Positions 40,154 through 49,298 are shown, counted from the first letter of the stretch. The stretch: 64,000 bases of DNA from RGIG4097 sp937885645 (GCA_937885645.1 CALABJ010000003.1:32098-96097); one strand, 5' to 3'. Numbers and translations: made by a program. Notes: a model not told the origin generated them from the letters alone.

Positions 40154-42373
40154 ATGAAAAAGCCTATCCTTATATTCACATTATTTGCCGTGGCACTGTT
40201 GTCACTCCTTGTCTTTTCCGCATGCTCTGACACGGGATTTAAGCACGTGGACTTTCAGGAGTTTGAGGTCACACTTGTCACTCAGGACCCCACCACTGGC
40301 GAGCTCGACACAAAATTTGTCACCACAGACCACAGACAAATAGACCCTCCCGCCCCCGAAGAAAAATTGGGTTGCGTGTTCGATGGCTGGTATATCCTTG
40401 AAGGCAGTCTAAACGGAGAGCCTCTCCTTGGCGCAAAATGGGACAAAGACTTCCCCGTCAAAAGAGCTGGTTTGGTGCTGTTTGCAAAACATAGTGTTAG
40501 ACCTGAAATGGAGCCATTCGAATTTGTCTCAACCGCGTACACTTGCACTATTACTGCTTTGAAGCCAAACGAACCTTCCACTTTGGTTATACCCAATTAT
40601 GTCACCGATCTTGAAACCACTTTCCTCAATTCATACAAGATCACGGAAGTTATTTTTGAAGAAGGAAGTCGCGTGAAGTCTCTTCCCGACAAAGCATTCT
40701 ATGCCTGCCCCAATTTGAAAAAGGTTGTTTTGCCCGAAGGATTGGAGTCTATTGGCGAATGGGCATTTATGGATTGCAAAACATTGTCAAAAATCACATT
40801 GCCATCCACGGTTAGATTTATCGGGGATTCTGCCTTCAACGAGTGTAGCAGGCTCACAGAAGTCATTCTCCCCGAAGGCTTGATTGAAATACCTTCTAGT
40901 TGTTTTGAACATTGCAGTTCACTCAAAAGCATAACTTTCCCGAAAAGTCTTGTTTCAATTGATAACTGGGCTTTTGGTTCATGCTCACAACTGACAACTA
41001 TAAATTTTGCAGACAACGGAAATCTTACTTCCATCAGCGATTACGCTTTCATATATTGCAATCACCTTGAAAGCATCTCCTTGCCTGAAACAGTACAACA
41101 ATTGGGAGATCATGTATTTTCAGGTTGCAAAAGGTTGGCGTCTGTCACCATACCAAACAGCATAAAAGCAATCCCCAAATTTGCATTTGAACATTGTCCA
41201 AAGCTTGTGGAAATAAATCTTCCAGACACTCTGACGGCTATTGGAGAATCTGCTTTCATGTCTTGCACTGATCTGCAATCAATAACAATCCCCGACTCAG
41301 TCAAGTTGATCAATGATAGTGCGTTTACAAGTTGCACTGCGTTGACTGATGTGACATTGCCCTCTTCATTGTCTTCCATTGGTGACAGTGTTTTTTCCGG
41401 CTGCACCGCTCTTGAAACAATCACCCTCCCCAGCAACATCAAATATCTGCCAAATGAGTTGTTCGCTGGCTGTACAAATCTCAAATCCGTCAAATTGCCC
41501 GACGGACTCATCTATTTGGGTTCTCGCACCTTTCAAGGCTGTACCGCGCTTGAAACATTCGATGTGCCCGACACCGTCACCTCAATCGATGAATATGTTT
41601 TCAAAAATTGCACAAATCTAAAATCCTTGGATCTTCCTGAAGGTCTGTTCAACATTGGAGATCAAGCTTTTGCAGGTTGCACTGCACTGACATCATTGGT
41701 ACTGCCCGAAAGTTTGCTGTATCTGCGACAAGAGGCGTTCAGAGGTTGCACAAGCCTTAAATCCATCTATATCCCCAGCAAAGTCACCGATATTGAGCAG
41801 GGAGCATTCTGCGAATGTACTGGTCTTGAAACAGTCACATTTTCAAGCACATCATCTTTGGAAAGCATTGAAACTAAGGCATTTGAAAATTGCTCATCAT
41901 TGAAAGAATTTATCATGCCGAATAGCCTCCTCACAATAGGCAATGATGTCTTCAAATATTGCTCTTCTCTGGAATCAGTGACCTTGTCATCATCCTTGAC
42001 TGAATTGAGCAGTGGACTTTTCAATTCATGCACATCACTAAAAACAATAACAATCCCCTCAAACATCAAGCAAATACTCTCATATACATTTGTTGATTGC
42101 ACTTCTCTTGAAGAAGTGATTTTTGAAGAGGGTGTTGAACGCCTTGTTTCATACACATTCTCCAACTGCCCCAATCTCAAAAGTATGATTTTTCCTTCAA
42201 CGATGGAATACATTGATTCCTCATCCTTGTATTTCTCCTCATCAAATCTTACCATAACCTACAACGGCACTCGCGCACAATGGGATTATATTCTCAGACA
42301 CGGCACACACTTCAATGATCTGTCTTACACCATAGTCTGCACTGACGGAACGTACACCGTCACTCCGGAATAA
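40154..42373 (+). CDS. BspA-type leucine-rich-repeat surface lipoprotein
   Basis: A 739-residue lipoprotein with lipobox FSAC (Cys about residue 24). An InlB-B/Listeria-Bacteroides-type segment follows (GCVFDGWYILEG, about 70-110), then about twenty-two LRR_5 repeats of roughly 23 residues with the pattern LxSITLPxSLxxIGxxAFxxCxxL running to about residue 690. Such proteins bind host or microbial surface ligands. It starts after AAAGGAG and has its own promoter and terminator. A much larger relative is at 52031-57280. Confidence 0.92.
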   Translation: MKKPILIFTLFAVALLSLLVFSACSDTGFKHVDFQEFEVTLVTQDPTTGELDTKFVTTDHRQIDPPAPEEKLGCVFDGWYILEGSLNGEPLLGAKWDKDFPVKRAGLVLFAKHSVRPEMEPFEFVSTAYTCTITALKPNEPSTLVIPNYVTDLETTFLNSYKITEVIFEEGSRVKSLPDKAFYACPNLKKVVLPEGLESIGEWAFMDCKTLSKITLPSTVRFIGDSAFNECSRLTEVILPEGLIEIPSSCFEHCSSLKSITFPKSLVSIDNWAFGSCSQLTTINFADNGNLTSISDYAFIYCNHLESISLPETVQQLGDHVFSGCKRLASVTIPNSIKAIPKFAFEHCPKLVEINLPDTLTAIGESAFMSCTDLQSITIPDSVKLINDSAFTSCTALTDVTLPSSLSSIGDSVFSGCTALETITLPSNIKYLPNELFAGCTNLKSVKLPDGLIYLGSRTFQGCTALETFDVPDTVTSIDEYVFKNCTNLKSLDLPEGLFNIGDQAFAGCTALTSLVLPESLLYLRQEAFRGCTSLKSIYIPSKVTDIEQGAFCECTGLETVTFSSTSSLESIETKAFENCSSLKEFIMPNSLLTIGNDVFKYCSSLESVTLSSSLTELSSGLFNSCTSLKTITIPSNIKQILSYTFVDCTSLEEVIFEEGVERLVSYTFSNCPNLKSMIFPSTMEYIDSSSLYFSSSNLTITYNGTRAQWDYILRHGTHFNDLSYTIVCTDGTYTVTPE

Positions 42374-42390
42374 CCTTGGGAGACTTACAA

Positions 42391-42425
42391 AAAAGCGGGC
42401 TCATTTGAGTCCGCTTTTGTTTTTG
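42391..42425 (+). terminator. Terminator of the LRR lipoprotein gene
   Basis: Stem AAAGCGGGCTCA/TGAGTCCGCTTT with one mismatch, followed by TGTTTTTG. Confidence 0.85.
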
Positions 42426-42601
42426 TTTTGTTTGATTGTTTTGTAAGAATCGACTGTTTAAGTTGTCGTTTTTGCAACATAAACCTTCATTATTATTTGC
42501 AGTTTGTTAGTTTTTCGCACTTTCCCAAAAACGCTATAAATTGATTTTTGTTTGTCTTGCAGCATAAGACAAGATGTTTTCTGCGAACTCCCTTCAAGTA
42601 C

Positions 42602-42888
42602 ATGTCCCCCTTCCTCACGTGTTTCCCCCTTCTGCCATTCGGCAGAGCCCTACGGGCAGGGACACACTCACCGCGCGCACATTAAGCGGCGTCGCCTCAT
42701 TATGCCACTTGTCGCTTTGGTGCAAAACAATCAGAGCGCACCAGCGACTGCGTACAAATACTGGTGCTTGGGGTTCGCTTCCTCGTCGCCGCTGCTCCTC
42801 GCGTTCCGTCTTCGAACAAGCAAGTGCTTGTATGAGAACTCACCAAATATGCAAAGTGCATAAAAACGCAATAAATCGATGAAGAGCG
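42602..42888 (+). repeat. Dispersed repeat, copy C (about 287 bp)
   Basis: Collinear with copy A at 13080-13365 with scattered substitutions and 1-2 base indels. The gap 42374-42983 holds only the terminator at 42391, this repeat and the structured element at its right end; I see no gene. Short frames crossing it lack ribosome sites and are not conserved with copy A. Confidence 0.85.
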
Positions 42889-42985
42889 CGAAAAGCCCCT
42901 TATAGACCGACCGATGCGTACTTGGCGTACGTGAGGGTGGAATATAAGGGGCTTGACAAAGCTATTCGCGATTTAGCGCGTTTTT
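42862..42985 (-). ncRNA. Structured 3'-UTR element downstream of the M13 peptidase (copy 2)
   Basis: Outer arms AAAAACGCAATAAATCG (42862-42878) and CGATTTAGCGCGTTTTT (42969-42985) pair with a few mismatches. Inner arms AAGCCCCTTATA (42893-42904) and TATAAGGGGCTT (42943-42954) pair perfectly, and the apex holds CGTAC-TTGGC-GTACG (42917-42931). In minus orientation it begins at the peptidase stop codon and the inner stem ends in a short T run. Same plan as 13399-13521, with different stem sequences but the shared GCGTACGTGAG and GACAAAG blocks. Confidence 0.6.
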
Positions 42986-44882
42986 ACCAAATAATAATTC
43001 TCTTGGAAGGGGCTATATACATCTTGTCTGTCTTCTTCACGTTGAAGGTGGAATACCATTCAAGGAAGTTTCTGGGAGGCATGTTGGCGCGGAGGATGTG
43101 AGGTCCGTGGACGTCAACTTTCAGGAGAAGTTGCTCATATTCAGGCTTTGCCTTTTGGCACCAGACTTTTGCCCAGTTGGTGAAGTATTCTTCAAATGAT
43201 GAACCTTCGGTCTTGTTCATAATTTCGATGGTGACTGCCATACCGCCGTTGTCTGCCATATTTTCGCTGACGATAAACTTGCCGTTGACAGTGCCACAAG
43301 GAAGTTCGATGCCGTCAAATTGCTTGACCATTGCATTGACCTTTGACTTGAAGCGTCTTTCATCGTCCTTTGTCCACCAGTTGTTGATGTTGCCCTTTTC
43401 GTCGCACTTTGCGCCGTTGGAGTCAAATGCGTGGGAGATTTCGTGACCTATGACTGCACCGATACCGCCCAAGTTTTCACTTCTTGTTTGCTTCAATGAA
43501 TAGAAGGGTGCTTGAAGGATTGCTGCGGGGAAGGTGATGTCGTTGACGGAAGGATTGTAGCAAGCATTGACCATATGTCCGGGCATAGGCCAAATGGTGG
43601 GGTCGGTGGGCTTGTTCAGTTTTGCAAGGTTTTCGAGGGTTCTGATTCTGCCCAGTGAGCGAACCACGTCAAACAGTGATTTCTTTTCATCAAAGACAAG
43701 CTTGTCGTAGATTTCTTGCACCTTGTCGGGATAACCCATCTTGACGCCCATTGTTGACAGCTTCAAGATTGCCTTTTCCTTGGTTTCGGGGCCGAGGATA
43801 TCGTTCTTTTCAATGCGTGACTTGTAGGTGTCGATGATTTGTTGAACGATGTCAGTGATGTCCTTCTTTGCTTCTTCACCGAAGTACTTTTCGCCGTAGT
43901 AGAGGCCAACGGGTTCTGAGTACATTTGTGATGCAAGTTGATATGCAAACTTGTTGATGGGGGTGCTTGCTGCGATGCCTGAAAGTGCGCGCATAAATGC
44001 TCCGCCCAAATCTCTCAATTCTTCTGAGAGCAATGAGCATGAACCATACAGACCAGTGACGTATGCCCAGTGCTTGTATTGTTCAAATGTATCTTGATTG
44101 AAGATTGAGGTGAAAGCCTTGAAGAATCTGGGCTCTGCAACGATGACTGTTTCAGGAAGTTCACCAAAGAGGTCTTTGAGGACTCTTCTAAAGTTGGCGG
44201 TCTTCAGCATTGTTGCAACGCGAGAGGTCTTCATAGGGTTGTATGCCTTGATATAGTTGGACCACTCTTCTCTTGTCTTGACCACACCTGCAAGTGCTCT
44301 ATCAAATGCCAAGGTGTCGTTGAGGTAGAGTTCTTGTTCTTCTGCGGTGAGGTCGGTTTGAGCAAGGATTGCCTTTGCAATGTTTGACCACATGGCGAGG
44401 AGAGCGTCTCTTTGACCTGCCATTTCTTCCTTATAATATGATGCATCGGGAAGGATGACGCCGGGGCCACTGATCATGACGCAGTGTCTTTCGGTGTTTT
44501 TCATATCTGTGTCAACGTCAAGATCGAAAGGCACGGGGATTCTGCGGAGTTTCAGTTCCTTATAATATCTGCCAAATGCTTTGACGTCCTTGATTTTGGC
44601 AAGGATTGACAAGTTTTTCAATGCGGGTTTGATGCCGTGACGTGCCTTTCTCTTTGCGTCGCCTGCCAGGTTGAAAAGGGTGACTGCTCTTTTCAAATAG
44701 TCGTTGGGATAATTTCCGCTTGCGCTCATCTCGTTGAACTCGTCCATCATCAACTTTTCAACGCCGTCTGCCAAAACTGCAAAACCGCCTGCGGTGGGTT
44801 TGTCATCGGGGATAACAAGTTGGTCAAGAGTTTCTTGGTTTACGTGAGTGTAAAGATCGTCTTGAATTCTAACCTTTTCCAT
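42984..44882 (-). CDS. pepO: M13-family zinc metallopeptidase (PepO-like)
   Basis: About 632 residues. The zinc motif IGHEISHAFD and the downstream ENMADNGG (third ligand glutamate and aspartate) are diagnostic of M13 (neprilysin) peptidases; FPAAILQAPFY and the terminal SKRIIIW are also typical. No signal peptide, so this is a cytoplasmic endopeptidase of the PepO kind acting on oligopeptides. The frame opens 9 codons earlier, but AAGGAG precedes the ATG at 44882. Transcribed alone. Confidence 0.94.
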   Translation of the reverse strand: MEKVRIQDDLYTHVNQETLDQLVIPDDKPTAGGFAVLADGVEKLMMDEFNEMSASGNYPNDYLKRAVTLFNLAGDAKRKARHGIKPALKNLSILAKIKDVKAFGRYYKELKLRRIPVPFDLDVDTDMKNTERHCVMISGPGVILPDASYYKEEMAGQRDALLAMWSNIAKAILAQTDLTAEEQELYLNDTLAFDRALAGVVKTREEWSNYIKAYNPMKTSRVATMLKTANFRRVLKDLFGELPETVIVAEPRFFKAFTSIFNQDTFEQYKHWAYVTGLYGSCSLLSEELRDLGGAFMRALSGIAASTPINKFAYQLASQMYSEPVGLYYGEKYFGEEAKKDITDIVQQIIDTYKSRIEKNDILGPETKEKAILKLSTMGVKMGYPDKVQEIYDKLVFDEKKSLFDVVRSLGRIRTLENLAKLNKPTDPTIWPMPGHMVNACYNPSVNDITFPAAILQAPFYSLKQTRSENLGGIGAVIGHEISHAFDSNGAKCDEKGNINNWWTKDDERRFKSKVNAMVKQFDGIELPCGTVNGKFIVSENMADNGGMAVTIEIMNKTEGSSFEEYFTNWAKVWCQKAKPEYEQLLLKVDVHGPHILRANMPPRNFLEWYSTFNVKKTDKMYIAPSKRIIIW

Positions 44883-45071
44883 ATATTTCTCCTTAAATTG
44901 AATTTTCAAATTGAGGCAAAAGTGCCTATTTATTACATTTTACTACACACTGCCCAATAAATCAAAGATTATTTTACGTAGAGCGCAAATTCATAGATAA
45001 AAAATGGATTTTCATAAGATTTTATTCAAATAATATTGCGATTTTGTATTGTTATTTAGCTCAGGTCGCTA

Positions 45072-45115
45072 TTGACTATCAAATTTCTTTGATATATACT
45101 TTTAGTATATCAAAG
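45072..45115 (+). promoter_or_regulatory. Promoter covered by overlapping palindromes upstream of the OYE-aconitase X operon
   Basis: TTGACT (45072-45077), 17 bases, TATACT (45095-45100). TATCAAA-TTTC-TTTGATA (45077-45094) fills the spacer, and CTTTGATATA-N9-TATATCAAAG (45087-45115) covers the -10 and start point. Thus three TATCAAA half-sites in alternating orientation lie in 40 bases. Very likely an operator for a repressor. Confidence 0.7.
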
Positions 45116-45174
45116 TTCAACTGTGAACTACGGCAAAACCAGAGCAAAGAAAACTTTATATAAAGAGGATTTTT

Positions 45175-47247
45175 ATGAACAAGACGGACAAAAAATACGA
45201 GGCGTTATTTACACCTTGGAAAATTGGCAACGTTGAGATCAAAAACCGCATAGTGATGTGCCCTATGGGTGGCACTTCTCTCTTCGGTTGGTTTGAACTT
45301 ACGGGCTGTCACTTCGACAAGGAAGCAGCAAAACTCTTCCTTGAAAGAGCCAACAACAACGTTGGCCTCATCATCCCCGGCATCGCACCTGTCCGCGATA
45401 CTTTCTGGGGAAAGTGGCTGTGGCAAAACCCCAAAATGTTCAAGGACCTCAAAGACTTTATGGACGAGATCCACAAGACTGGCGCAAAGTTGTTTGTGCA
45501 ACTGACCGCAGGTATGGGTCGCTCCTGGGCAATCACTGAACTCATTGCACCTCTCCACAAAAACAAGGTGACAAGAGCCCTCATCAAGCCCATCATCGAC
45601 ACCTCACACGAACTGGCATCTCCTTCCCCTCAACCTTCACGTTGGGCACACGACATCGAATGTCCTGAAATCACCGTTGAGCAAATCCACGAAATCATCG
45701 AAGCATTTGCAAAGACGGCAAAACTCTGCAAGGACGCAGGTGTTGACGGTGTTGAAGTCCACGCAGTCCACGAAGGCTATCTCCTTGACCAATTCGCCAT
45801 CGAGTTCTTCAACAAGCGTACTGACGAATACGGCGGAAGCTTTGAAAACCGCTATCGCTTTGCTGCAGAAATCGTCAAGGCAATTAAGGCCGTCTGTGGC
45901 GACGACTATCCCGTGTCCCTCCGCTACTCAGTTGAGTCAAAGATGAAAGGCTTCTGCGAAGGCGCAATGCCCGGCGAAGACTACGTTGAAGTTGGCCGTG
46001 ATATGGAAGAGTCTGAAAAGGCAGTCAAGTTCCTTGAAGAAGCAGGCTACGATATGCTCAATGCAGACAACGGCACTTACGACTCATGGTACTGGGCACA
46101 CCCCCCTATGTATATGCCTGAAAACTGCAACCTTGAAGACGTTGCTCACATCAAGAAATTTGTCAATATCCCTGTGGTTTGCGCAGGCAGAATGGACGCA
46201 GAAGTGGGCGCACAAGCAGTTGCAGAAGGACGTATTGACGCAGTGGGCGTTGCACGTCAATTCCTCACCGACCCCGAGTGGATCACAAAGATCATCGAAG
46301 ACAGAGTTGAAGACATCAAACCCTGCATTTGTTGCCATAGCGGTTGCTTCAACTTCTCATCATCAAAGGGCCACGCCAACACCCAAGACCTCCCCGACAC
46401 TATGGGACTTGCCCGTTGCGCACTGAACCCTGAAACAATGCAATCAAAGAAATATTACGTTGCACCTGCCAAGAAAGCGAAGAACATTGCAATCATCGGC
46501 GGTGGCATCGGCGGTATGGAATCGGCACTTCTTCTTGCAAAACGTGGACATAAAGTCACTCTTTATGAAAAAACCGACAAGTTGGGCGGTGTGTTTATTG
46601 CAGCATCTGCACCTTCCTTCAAAGAAAAGGACAGAGCCCTCATTGCTTGGTATATCCGTGAACTTTCAAAGTATCCTACAATTGAAGTCAAGTTGAACAC
46701 TGAAGTCAAAGACGTCAACTCTCTCAAGGCAGACGAAGTCATCATCGCAACAGGCGCAAAGGCAAAACGCATCCCCGTCAAGGGCGCAGACACAGCCGTT
46801 GAAGCAGTGGATTATCTCCTCGGCAACAAGCCCGTTGGTGACAGAGTTGTTGTCATCGGTGGCGGTCTCACTGGTTGCGAAATCGCATACGACCTCTACC
46901 TTGCAGGCAAGAAACCCGTCATCGTTGAAATGCAAGACGACCTCATCACAACAAAGGGTATCTGCCTTGCCAACACCAGCTATCTCCGTGACTTCTTCAA
47001 GACAAACAAAGTGCCCGTGCACCTCGAAACAGCACTTGTTTCAATCAACGGCACAACAGTCACTCTCCGCGACAAGGACGGCAAAACCTTTGACGTTGAA
47101 AAGGATGACGTCATCTTGTCCGTCGGCTACAATCCCGCACCTCTCACCGCAAAAGGCAGACATATCCACGTCATCGGCGATGCAGAAAAAGTGGGCAACC
47201 TCCGCTCTGTCATTTGGGGCGCATGGTCAGTGTGTATGAAACTGTAA
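45175..47247 (+). CDS. Old-yellow-enzyme-type NAD(P)H-dependent oxidoreductase (2,4-dienoyl-CoA reductase-like)
   Basis: A 690-residue three-part flavo-iron-sulfur enzyme: FMN-binding TIM barrel (residues 1-370, with LFTPWKIGNVEIKNRIVM, GVDGVEVHAVHEGYLLDQF, RTDEYGGSFENRYRF), the 4Fe-4S cysteine cluster CICCHSGC plus a later RCALNP, and FAD/NAD(P) Rossmann domains (IAIIGGGIGGMESALLLAKRG about 438; VVVIGGGLTGCEIA about 560). This is the architecture of 2,4-dienoyl-CoA reductase, BaiCD/BaiH and related enoate reductases. The substrate is unknown. First gene of an operon with both aconitase X subunits, 12 bases apart. Ribosome site AGAGGA. Confidence 0.9.
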   Translation: MNKTDKKYEALFTPWKIGNVEIKNRIVMCPMGGTSLFGWFELTGCHFDKEAAKLFLERANNNVGLIIPGIAPVRDTFWGKWLWQNPKMFKDLKDFMDEIHKTGAKLFVQLTAGMGRSWAITELIAPLHKNKVTRALIKPIIDTSHELASPSPQPSRWAHDIECPEITVEQIHEIIEAFAKTAKLCKDAGVDGVEVHAVHEGYLLDQFAIEFFNKRTDEYGGSFENRYRFAAEIVKAIKAVCGDDYPVSLRYSVESKMKGFCEGAMPGEDYVEVGRDMEESEKAVKFLEEAGYDMLNADNGTYDSWYWAHPPMYMPENCNLEDVAHIKKFVNIPVVCAGRMDAEVGAQAVAEGRIDAVGVARQFLTDPEWITKIIEDRVEDIKPCICCHSGCFNFSSSKGHANTQDLPDTMGLARCALNPETMQSKKYYVAPAKKAKNIAIIGGGIGGMESALLLAKRGHKVTLYEKTDKLGGVFIAASAPSFKEKDRALIAWYIRELSKYPTIEVKLNTEVKDVNSLKADEVIIATGAKAKRIPVKGADTAVEAVDYLLGNKPVGDRVVVIGGGLTGCEIAYDLYLAGKKPVIVEMQDDLITTKGICLANTSYLRDFFKTNKVPVHLETALVSINGTTVTLRDKDGKTFDVEKDDVILSVGYNPAPLTAKGRHIHVIGDAEKVGNLRSVIWGAWSVCMKL

Positions 47248-47259
47248 TAGGAGGAAAAT

Positions 47260-48534
47260 ATGATTCTCACAACTGAACAACAAGCCATACTGAATGGTGA
47301 AAAAGGCGAAACCATGGCAAAGGTCATGAAGACCCTCGTCATGTACGGTGACGCTTTCGGCGCAGAAAAACTTGTGCCTATCACCTCAAAATACAACCAC
47401 CTCGTGACGTCATTCGGACTGAAAGTTATGTCCCCCGTCTACGACCTTATGCAACAACTTCTTGACGCAGGCGTGTCCTCAGGACAAAAGTTCTCCGTTG
47501 ACCCCCGCCCTATTGACAAGAATGTCCCCGCCAACTTCTTGCAAAACTTGATCTTCAACAAGTTTATGTATTCAAAACAAGACTTCTATGAAGGTCAACT
47601 TGAAAAGTTGGGTCTCATTGACGACAAGGCCTTCACCTGCACTTGCTATATGGACGAAGTGGGCAACAAGCCCGCAAAAGGCGAAGTCCTCTCTTGGGCA
47701 GAATCATCAGCCGTTGTCTATGCCAACTCAGTTTTGGGCGCAAGATGCAACCGCAACTCAGGCATCATCGACATCATGGGCTCAATCGTTGGCTACGTGC
47801 CTTACTTTGGACTTCTCACAGATGAAGGCCGTAAGGCAACTTGGGTGGTCAAAGTCAACACCACAAAGAAACCCGAAGCACAACTCCTTGGCTCTGCAAT
47901 CGGCATGAAGGTTATGGAAGACGTGCCTTACGTTGTTGGCCTTGACAAGTGGATCGGCACTGAACTGAACGACTCCGCATGCGCATACCTCAAAGACTTT
48001 GGCGCAGCAACCGCATCAAACGGCGCAGTTGGTCTCTATCACATCGCAAACCTCACTCCCGAAGCAGTTGAACTTGGCGAAAGCCTCATCGCAGAAGGCG
48101 CAAAGGAATACGTCATTGACGACGCAGAACTTGAAAGAGTGCAAAAGGGCTATCCCGTCATCTGGAAAAACCCCGATGCAAAACCCAAACTCTGCTTTGT
48201 CGGTTGCCCTCACCTCTCCCTTGAACAACTGAAAGACTGGACAGTGAAGATTGAAGCATCACTCAAAGCAAACGGCAAGAAGAAGGTGACAATCCCCACC
48301 GTCTTCACCGCATCTCCTGCAGTCCTTGAAGCGTTCAACGGCACAGAATATGCACCTCGCCTTAAAGCAACAGGTGTCATCACTTCATACATCTGCCCTC
48401 TTATGTATATGAACAACCCCCTCTGCAAAAAGATGCCCGTCATCACCTCATCAAACAAACTCCGCACCTACACAAGTGCAAGATACTACACTGACGGCGA
48501 AATTTTGAACACTATCACAGGAGGTAAAAACTGA
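47260..48534 (+). CDS. Aconitase X catalytic (large) subunit
   Basis: A 424-residue member of the AcnX/DUF521 family, aconitase-related dehydratases. Conserved stretches include TEQQAILNGEKGE at the start, WAESSAVVYANSVLGARCNRNSG (about 147-169), CFVGCPHLSLEQL and SYICPLMYMN, whose cysteines would hold the iron-sulfur cluster. Known members are cis-3-hydroxy-L-proline dehydratase in bacteria and phosphomevalonate dehydratase in archaea. The small swivel subunit is encoded by the next gene, overlapping by one base (TGATG). Here the substrate cannot be read from sequence. Confidence 0.9.
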   Translation: MILTTEQQAILNGEKGETMAKVMKTLVMYGDAFGAEKLVPITSKYNHLVTSFGLKVMSPVYDLMQQLLDAGVSSGQKFSVDPRPIDKNVPANFLQNLIFNKFMYSKQDFYEGQLEKLGLIDDKAFTCTCYMDEVGNKPAKGEVLSWAESSAVVYANSVLGARCNRNSGIIDIMGSIVGYVPYFGLLTDEGRKATWVVKVNTTKKPEAQLLGSAIGMKVMEDVPYVVGLDKWIGTELNDSACAYLKDFGAATASNGAVGLYHIANLTPEAVELGESLIAEGAKEYVIDDAELERVQKGYPVIWKNPDAKPKLCFVGCPHLSLEQLKDWTVKIEASLKANGKKKVTIPTVFTASPAVLEAFNGTEYAPRLKATGVITSYICPLMYMNNPLCKKMPVITSSNKLRTYTSARYYTDGEILNTITGGKN

Positions 48535-48977
48535 TGAAACAATTCAAAGGTAGAGTTGTCACTCCCGGTGAAGTGACCGCAGAAGCAGTTGTCACAACAG
48601 AAGGTTTCAACACCCTCGCATCCTTCCAAATGGCTCTCCAATTTGGTGATGACGAAGTCAAGTGTGGCGACCAAAGCAACAAGCAACTTTATGGCAAACC
48701 CCTCATCAACAAGGCTCTTTGCCTCCCTCAAACAATCGGCTCAACAACGGGCGGTCTTGTGCTCTACTGCGCTTGCGCACTGCACAAAAACCCCGCTTGT
48801 ATGCTTTTTGCCAACCCCATTGACTCACTTGCAGCAGCAGGCGCAGTCCTTGCAGACGTGTGGGTGGACGGCATCACAATGCCCGTCATCGACTCTCTTG
48901 GCGATGAATTCCTCAACTACGTCAAAGACGGCATGAAGATTGTTGTCAAAGCCGACGGCATCGTTGAAGTCTATTAA
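48534..48977 (+). CDS. Aconitase X swivel (small) subunit, DUF126
   Basis: A 147-residue protein matching the DUF126 swivel domain of aconitase X: FKGRVVTPGEVTAEAVV at the start, GDQSNKQLYGKPLINKALCLPQTIGSTTGG (the conserved PxxxGSTTG block, about 43-72), and a closing GMKIVVKADGIVEV. It completes the active site with the large subunit. Starts after AGGAGGT, overlapping the large-subunit stop. Last gene of the operon. Confidence 0.92.
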   Translation: MKQFKGRVVTPGEVTAEAVVTTEGFNTLASFQMALQFGDDEVKCGDQSNKQLYGKPLINKALCLPQTIGSTTGGLVLYCACALHKNPACMLFANPIDSLAAAGAVLADVWVDGITMPVIDSLGDEFLNYVKDGMKIVVKADGIVEVY

Positions 48978-48993
48978 TCATCAACCAACAAAA

Positions 48994-49026
48994 AAAAGCA
49001 CTGCGCTTGCAGTGCTTTTTATTTTT
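48994..49026 (+). terminator. Terminator of the OYE-aconitase X operon
   Basis: Stem AAAAGCACTG/CAGTGCTTTT with loop CGCTTG, followed by T and TATTTTT. Confidence 0.88.
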
Positions 49027-49046
49027 GGTGGAGATGAGGGGATTCG
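49026..49046 (-). pseudogene. 3'-end fragment of tRNA-Ala
   Basis: The 21 bases TGGTGGAGATGAGGGGATTCG are identical to the 3' end (CCA, acceptor and T-arm part) of the intact tRNA at 49223-49298, about 200 bases away in direct orientation. Beyond it the sequence departs completely. A third, opposite-oriented T-arm copy (GTTCGAATCCCCTCA) is at 49151-49165. Compatible with a footprint of recombination at a tRNA gene. Confidence 0.7.
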
Positions 49047-49182
49047 TTCTTGCATTTCGCAAGACAAAAATGCTTGTATATGCGTATGTCTTGCTCAATG
49101 CTTCGGTCATCGCTAAAAATGATGGGTGTCCACCATTTTTTGACGCTTTCGTTCGAATCCCCTCAACATTTGGTATGCAACA

Positions 49183-49220
49183 AAATAAAAAGGCAGGCAA
49201 ATTGCACTTGCCTGTCTTTT
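49183..49220 (-). terminator. Terminator of tRNA-Ala
   Basis: AAAGACAGGCAA/TTGCCTGCCTTT arms with one mismatch, loop of 7, followed in the minus direction by TTATTTT. Confidence 0.75.
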
Positions 49221-49222
49221 TA

Positions 49223-49298
49223 TGGTGGAGATGAGGGGATTCGAACCCCTGGCCTATGCGTTGCGAACGCATTGCTCTACCAACTGAGCCACACCCCC
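49223..49298 (-). tRNA. tRNA-Ala (anticodon CGC)
   Basis: A 76-base cloverleaf including encoded CCA. Acceptor stem GGGGGTG pairs with CATCTCC, giving the G3-U70 wobble that defines alanine tRNAs; D-arm GCTC-AGTTGGTA-GAGC; anticodon stem ATGCG/CGCAT around TTCGCAA, anticodon CGC (reads GCG); T-arm GGGG-TTCGAAT-CCCC. Discriminator A. Intact. Confidence 0.95.
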
